Below, in pieces: positions 61,177-64,000 of a stretch of 64,000 nucleotides of DNA. This stretch comes from JBFXAN01 sp050184225 (GTDB lineage: Bacteria; Chloroflexota; Dehalococcoidia; CAUJGQ01). The notes beneath the pieces are model-generated. The model was not told the DNA's origin and did not search any database. It worked only from the letters and a program-made list of their open reading frames with translations. The first letter of the stretch is position 1; each line of letters opens with the position of its first letter. The stretch lies in the NCBI GenBank assembly GCA_050184225.1, contig JBFXAN010000004.1, forward strand, positions 1-64,000, written 5' to 3'. A program made the translations under genes and the position numbers.

Positions 61177-62766
61177 ATGACGGCAGCAGCGGTATCTCTC
61201 GATGCCCTCCGCGAGCACATCGTCACCGCCAACTACCGGGATGCGGCCGATACCTTCTGTTCGCTGCTCCGCGACGGGCAGCCGCTGCCGAGGCTGGTCA
61301 AGGAAGCACTGGACGCAACCGCGCCGTTCGTCCAGGCGCCGTCCCACCTGATGACGAAGCCGGACGGGAGCACGCGCGGCGTCAATTACGACCACACCGT
61401 CCTCGGCTGGCGGGCGAGCCTGCGCCTGATGCCCTCGCTGCCGGAACCGGCGAACCTGCTCCCCGTCGCGCAGGCGATCTGGTACGTGCCGCAGGGGCTC
61501 GATGTCTGGTCGCAGGTCCAGTGCGACTTCCCCGGCCACTACGCCCGCGATCAGGAACGCTGCGACGACCGCGACCACCTGCCGCCCTATGACCCACCGC
61601 ACACATTCGACGGCCCCTCCTGGACGACACCGCGCATCCACTTCGAAGATCATCCGCCCCTCCTCGAAGGGTCGCCGGAGGAACGGCTGGAGCGGATGCA
61701 GTTCGCGATCATGAACGGCGAGCGGGTCGAGGGGTATCGCCTCTTCCTCGGACTTGCCGAAGATCCGGCGGTGCGGACGCGGCTGAAGGATGCCGTACTG
61801 ATGGCGGGGATCATCGACCTGCAGGGCACGATCATCCAGCGCGGCGGCTACCAGAACATCGGCCACAAGGCACTGCGGGCGCGGGCGCTGGTCAGTGTCG
61901 CCGACTGGCTCGGCTGGGAGAACAGCCACAGCGTCTTCTACACGGTGATGCCAGACCTCGGCTGCACGCCCCGCTTTTATGACCTCTGGTCGCTGACCTC
62001 GACGATGCTGCCCCAGGAGTTCAAGAACTGGCAGGAACTGAAGCAGGTCAACCAGTCGCCGCTTACGGAAGCGGAGATCGACGAAACGATCGATGTGATC
62101 GGCTGGGGCCGGCCCGAGCGGGTGACGGCGCAGATCACGGCGCTGTTGCGCCGCGGGCGCTCGCTGCTCTCGATCGCCGACACGATCGTCGTCGCCTTCA
62201 TGCGCAACGAGCTCGACGTGATGGCACACCCCGTCTCTTTCTTCACGCCCGGCCACGCCTTCGACTACTGCAACGTCGTCAACCACTGGTTGCGCAACTA
62301 CGACAACCCGCACCAGGCGAAGGCGCTCTACTTCGCCGCCCTCTTCGTCAACGACGTGATCCGCGCGAACATGCTCTTCCCCCGCGACCCTGCCGCCGAG
62401 ATCGAGCCGCCGGCATCACTGCGCCCAGCAATGGCGCTCAAGTCGCAGGATGAACTGCTCCTCGAGATTGAAGACGCCTGCACTGTCCAGGTCTGTACCC
62501 GCGCCCTCGCTGCCGTCGACGAGTACCTGGAGCGGACGGATGAGCGCGACCGCCTGATCGCAACGCTCAGCTACGCCGCCGCCAAGGTGCAGAACGACCC
62601 CCACATCGAGCGGCTCTGCGTCTCCTCGATCGAGGAGTACCGCCACAACAGCACCAGCCGCAAAGACGACATCCTCCGCGGCTGGACCAAGTACCTCAGC
62701 CGCGGCATCCGTCGCTCAACCGACCTCGCCTGTTTTGAGATGTTCAAGGGGCACTTTCTTACCTAA
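61177..62766 (+). CDS. Large helical protein of unknown function
   Basis: The 529-residue product is mostly helical and cytosolic. It has several His/Asp/Glu-rich spots that could bind metal: GVNYDHTVLGWRASLRL, QNIGHKALRARALVSVADWL, FFTPGHAFDYCNVVNHWLRN. I do not recognise the family; a questin-oxidase-like or other oxygenase fold is only a guess. TAGGAGGG stands six bases before ATG 61177; the frame opens at 60991 but overlaps the preceding gene. A 42-bp inverted repeat starts within its last codons. Confidence 0.6.
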   Translation: MTAAAVSLDALREHIVTANYRDAADTFCSLLRDGQPLPRLVKEALDATAPFVQAPSHLMTKPDGSTRGVNYDHTVLGWRASLRLMPSLPEPANLLPVAQAIWYVPQGLDVWSQVQCDFPGHYARDQERCDDRDHLPPYDPPHTFDGPSWTTPRIHFEDHPPLLEGSPEERLERMQFAIMNGERVEGYRLFLGLAEDPAVRTRLKDAVLMAGIIDLQGTIIQRGGYQNIGHKALRARALVSVADWLGWENSHSVFYTVMPDLGCTPRFYDLWSLTSTMLPQEFKNWQELKQVNQSPLTEAEIDETIDVIGWGRPERVTAQITALLRRGRSLLSIADTIVVAFMRNELDVMAHPVSFFTPGHAFDYCNVVNHWLRNYDNPHQAKALYFAALFVNDVIRANMLFPRDPAAEIEPPASLRPAMALKSQDELLLEIEDACTVQVCTRALAAVDEYLERTDERDRLIATLSYAAAKVQNDPHIERLCVSSIEEYRHNSTSRKDDILRGWTKYLSRGIRRSTDLACFEMFKGHFLT

Positions 62767-62916
62767 CCCCCCGGCCCCCTTCCCTCGCAGGGAAGGGGGA
62801 GTCCTGGTCTACCAGGGCTGAACGAGCATCGTCGGTATCGCCCAATGAGATACTGGCACCGTCGGTTGCAGCGTACTCCCCCTTCCCTGCGAGGGAAGGG
62901 GGCCGGGGGGTTAGGT
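62761..62916. repeat. 42-bp perfect inverted repeat with internal hairpins
   Basis: Arms 62761-62802 and 62875-62916 are exact reverse complements; each contains its own hairpin (CCCCCTTCCCT, CGC, AGGGAAGGGGG). The 72-base loop has no gene. The left arm overlaps the stop codon of the 529-residue gene. A shorter relative is at 46446-46484. Confidence 0.9.
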
Positions 62917-63057
62917 AGCGGCCCTGCTCTGGGGGCTAGCCCTACCTCAAGGTCTGCGGTCAGCCGGATTCTGTGTGCGTGGTCACATGCCTAGCATGAG
63001 GCATGACATCACCGAGGTGCGGCGCCGGCCGGGCCGTTCCTCCCGAAGGGGCCTATC

Positions 63058-64000
63058 ATGGTACCGATGAGCACTGCACTTGGCTCCCGTATTGGACAGC
63101 GGAATCCGCTGCCCAACCCGATCAACCTGCTGTTCTCGCCGCGACCGTGGGTTGCGGCGGCGTTCATGCTGCTCAGCTTCGTGATCGGGCTCTTCTGGTT
63201 CGTCACGCTCGTGACGATGATCTCGACCGGACTCGGTCTGGCGATCACGCTCACGGGGCTGCCGATCCTCTTTCTGACGATGGTGCTCTGGACATGGGGC
63301 GCGCGGGCGGAACGGTGGCGCGTGGCTGCGTTCTTCGGCCGGGCGATGCCGGCACCGTACCGGTCGCCGCCGGATGGGTCGTGGTGGGCAAAGGGACGCG
63401 CTTTCGTCACCGACCCGGCGGTCTGGCGCGACCTCGCCTATCTGCTGCTGCTCTTTCCGATCGGCATCGCCGAGTTCGTCATTGCCACCGTGGCGGTGTC
63501 GCTGCCGCTGTTCCTGCTGAGTGCTCCATTCTGGTTCCTGGTGGATACGAACCAGTCCATTGACGCCGTGATGCAGTCACTACTGATGATGCTGGTCGGC
63601 GTACCGTTGCTGCTGGTGGTGATGCCTTACGTGCTTGTCGGTATGGCGAACGCCCATGTGCTGCTGGCGCGGGCGCTGCTCACCAACAACCGTGAGGAGG
63701 AGCTCGAGGCCCGCGTCGACGAACTGACCGAAAGCCGGTCGCGGGTGATGGATGTCGCGCTGGCCGAGCGTCGCCGGATCGAGCGCGATCTGCACGATGG
63801 CGCCCAGCAGCGACTGGTGGCACTGGCGATGGATCTCGGCATGGCGAAGATGAAGATGGATAGCGATCCCGAGGCGGCGAAGGCGTTGGTCGAAGAGGCA
63901 CATCGGGAGGCGAAGCTGGCGATGGCGGAGATTCGTAATCTGGTGCGCGGCGTCTATCCGGCGGTGCTTACCGACCGTGGTCTCGACGCCGCGATCTCGG
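63058..64000 (+). CDS. Sensor histidine kinase (NarL-type, HisKA_3), partial at window end
   Basis: The frame runs off the window after 314 codons. It has four membrane helices in a sensor part (AAFMLLSFVIGLFWFVTLVT, TLTGLPILFLTMVLW, LLLLFPIGIAEFVIATVAVS, SLLMMLVGVPLLLVVMPYVL), a short coiled linker (REEELEARVDELTESRSRV) and the phosphoacceptor motif ERDLHDGAQQRLVALAMDLG. The HATPase part lies beyond the edge. ATG 63058 follows GAAGGGG; ATG 63067 is in frame. A LuxR-type response regulator is expected downstream. Confidence 0.88.
   Translation, partial: MVPMSTALGSRIGQRNPLPNPINLLFSPRPWVAAAFMLLSFVIGLFWFVTLVTMISTGLGLAITLTGLPILFLTMVLWTWGARAERWRVAAFFGRAMPAPYRSPPDGSWWAKGRAFVTDPAVWRDLAYLLLLFPIGIAEFVIATVAVSLPLFLLSAPFWFLVDTNQSIDAVMQSLLMMLVGVPLLLVVMPYVLVGMANAHVLLARALLTNNREEELEARVDELTESRSRVMDVALAERRRIERDLHDGAQQRLVALAMDLGMAKMKMDSDPEAAKALVEEAHREAKLAMAEIRNLVRGVYPAVLTDRGLDAAIS

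Noticed and set aside
61171..62313. Minus-strand frame of 380 codons
   Set aside because: Shadow of the 529-residue gene, which has a strong ribosome site and better composition.

Overview
The window is GC-rich (roughly two thirds G+C), densely coded bacterial chromosome with strong Shine-Dalgarno sites and no rRNA, tRNA or CRISPR that I can see. Gene content suggests a Chloroflexota member close to the Thermomicrobia: large LuxR-type ATPase regulators, Tat- and Sec-exported proteins of unknown role, an NfeD/flotillin pair, a soluble tricorn-like protease and GH15 glucoamylase. No marker gene is present, so the lineage is an inference.

Layout. 0-9 kb is accessory-like: a possible transposase edge, an orphan ribbon-helix-helix protein, three secreted or anchored surface proteins, then three toxin-antitoxin modules (VapBC/FitAB type, Xre-RES, HEPN-MNT) around a lipoprotein hydrolase and a 5'-truncated LuxR ATPase. 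8.8-17.3 kb holds a GH15 enzyme, a small gene with a strong promoter, a bactofilin-like membrane protein and the phosphate operon pstSCAB-phoU on the minus strand, preceded by a three-repeat Pho-box-like element. 17.3-31 kb has a sigma-like factor facing an XRE-ATPase regulator, a two-subunit MaoC hydratase, two flavin oxidoreductases, a phosphotriesterase, a CPA1 antiporter, a manganese (yybP-ykoY) riboswitch ahead of a tiny Asp-rich protein, a stress protein, an HxlR regulator, a histidine kinase with a receiver-only partner, and TenA. 31-46 kb has an amidase, a beta-propeller gene with an in-frame TGA, NfeD-FloA, an OsmC gene whose nucleophilic cysteine position is TGA (probable selenocysteine), an NrtS-like protein, a full-length LuxR ATPase, an FAD oxidoreductase, an MFS transporter and an ArsR-acetyltransferase fusion. 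46-64 kb has an acyl-CoA dehydrogenase, two tandem secreted HExxH metallopeptidases, a nuclease-like gene with an in-frame TAA, a phosphohexomutase, an overlapping gene pair that looks like toxin plus antidote, a Tat-exported HD protein, the tricorn-like protease, an AbrB-Doc module, an uncharacterised two-gene unit and the start of a sensor kinase.

The most notable observations are the probable Sec-containing OsmC protein with a hairpin directly after its UGA, and the Mn2+ riboswitch that appears to control a 75-residue Asp/Arg protein rather than a known exporter. Dispersed hairpin repeats (30-bp and 42-bp perfect arms) and short tandem repeats sit in several intergenic gaps. All assignments come from reading the sequence; no database search was run.
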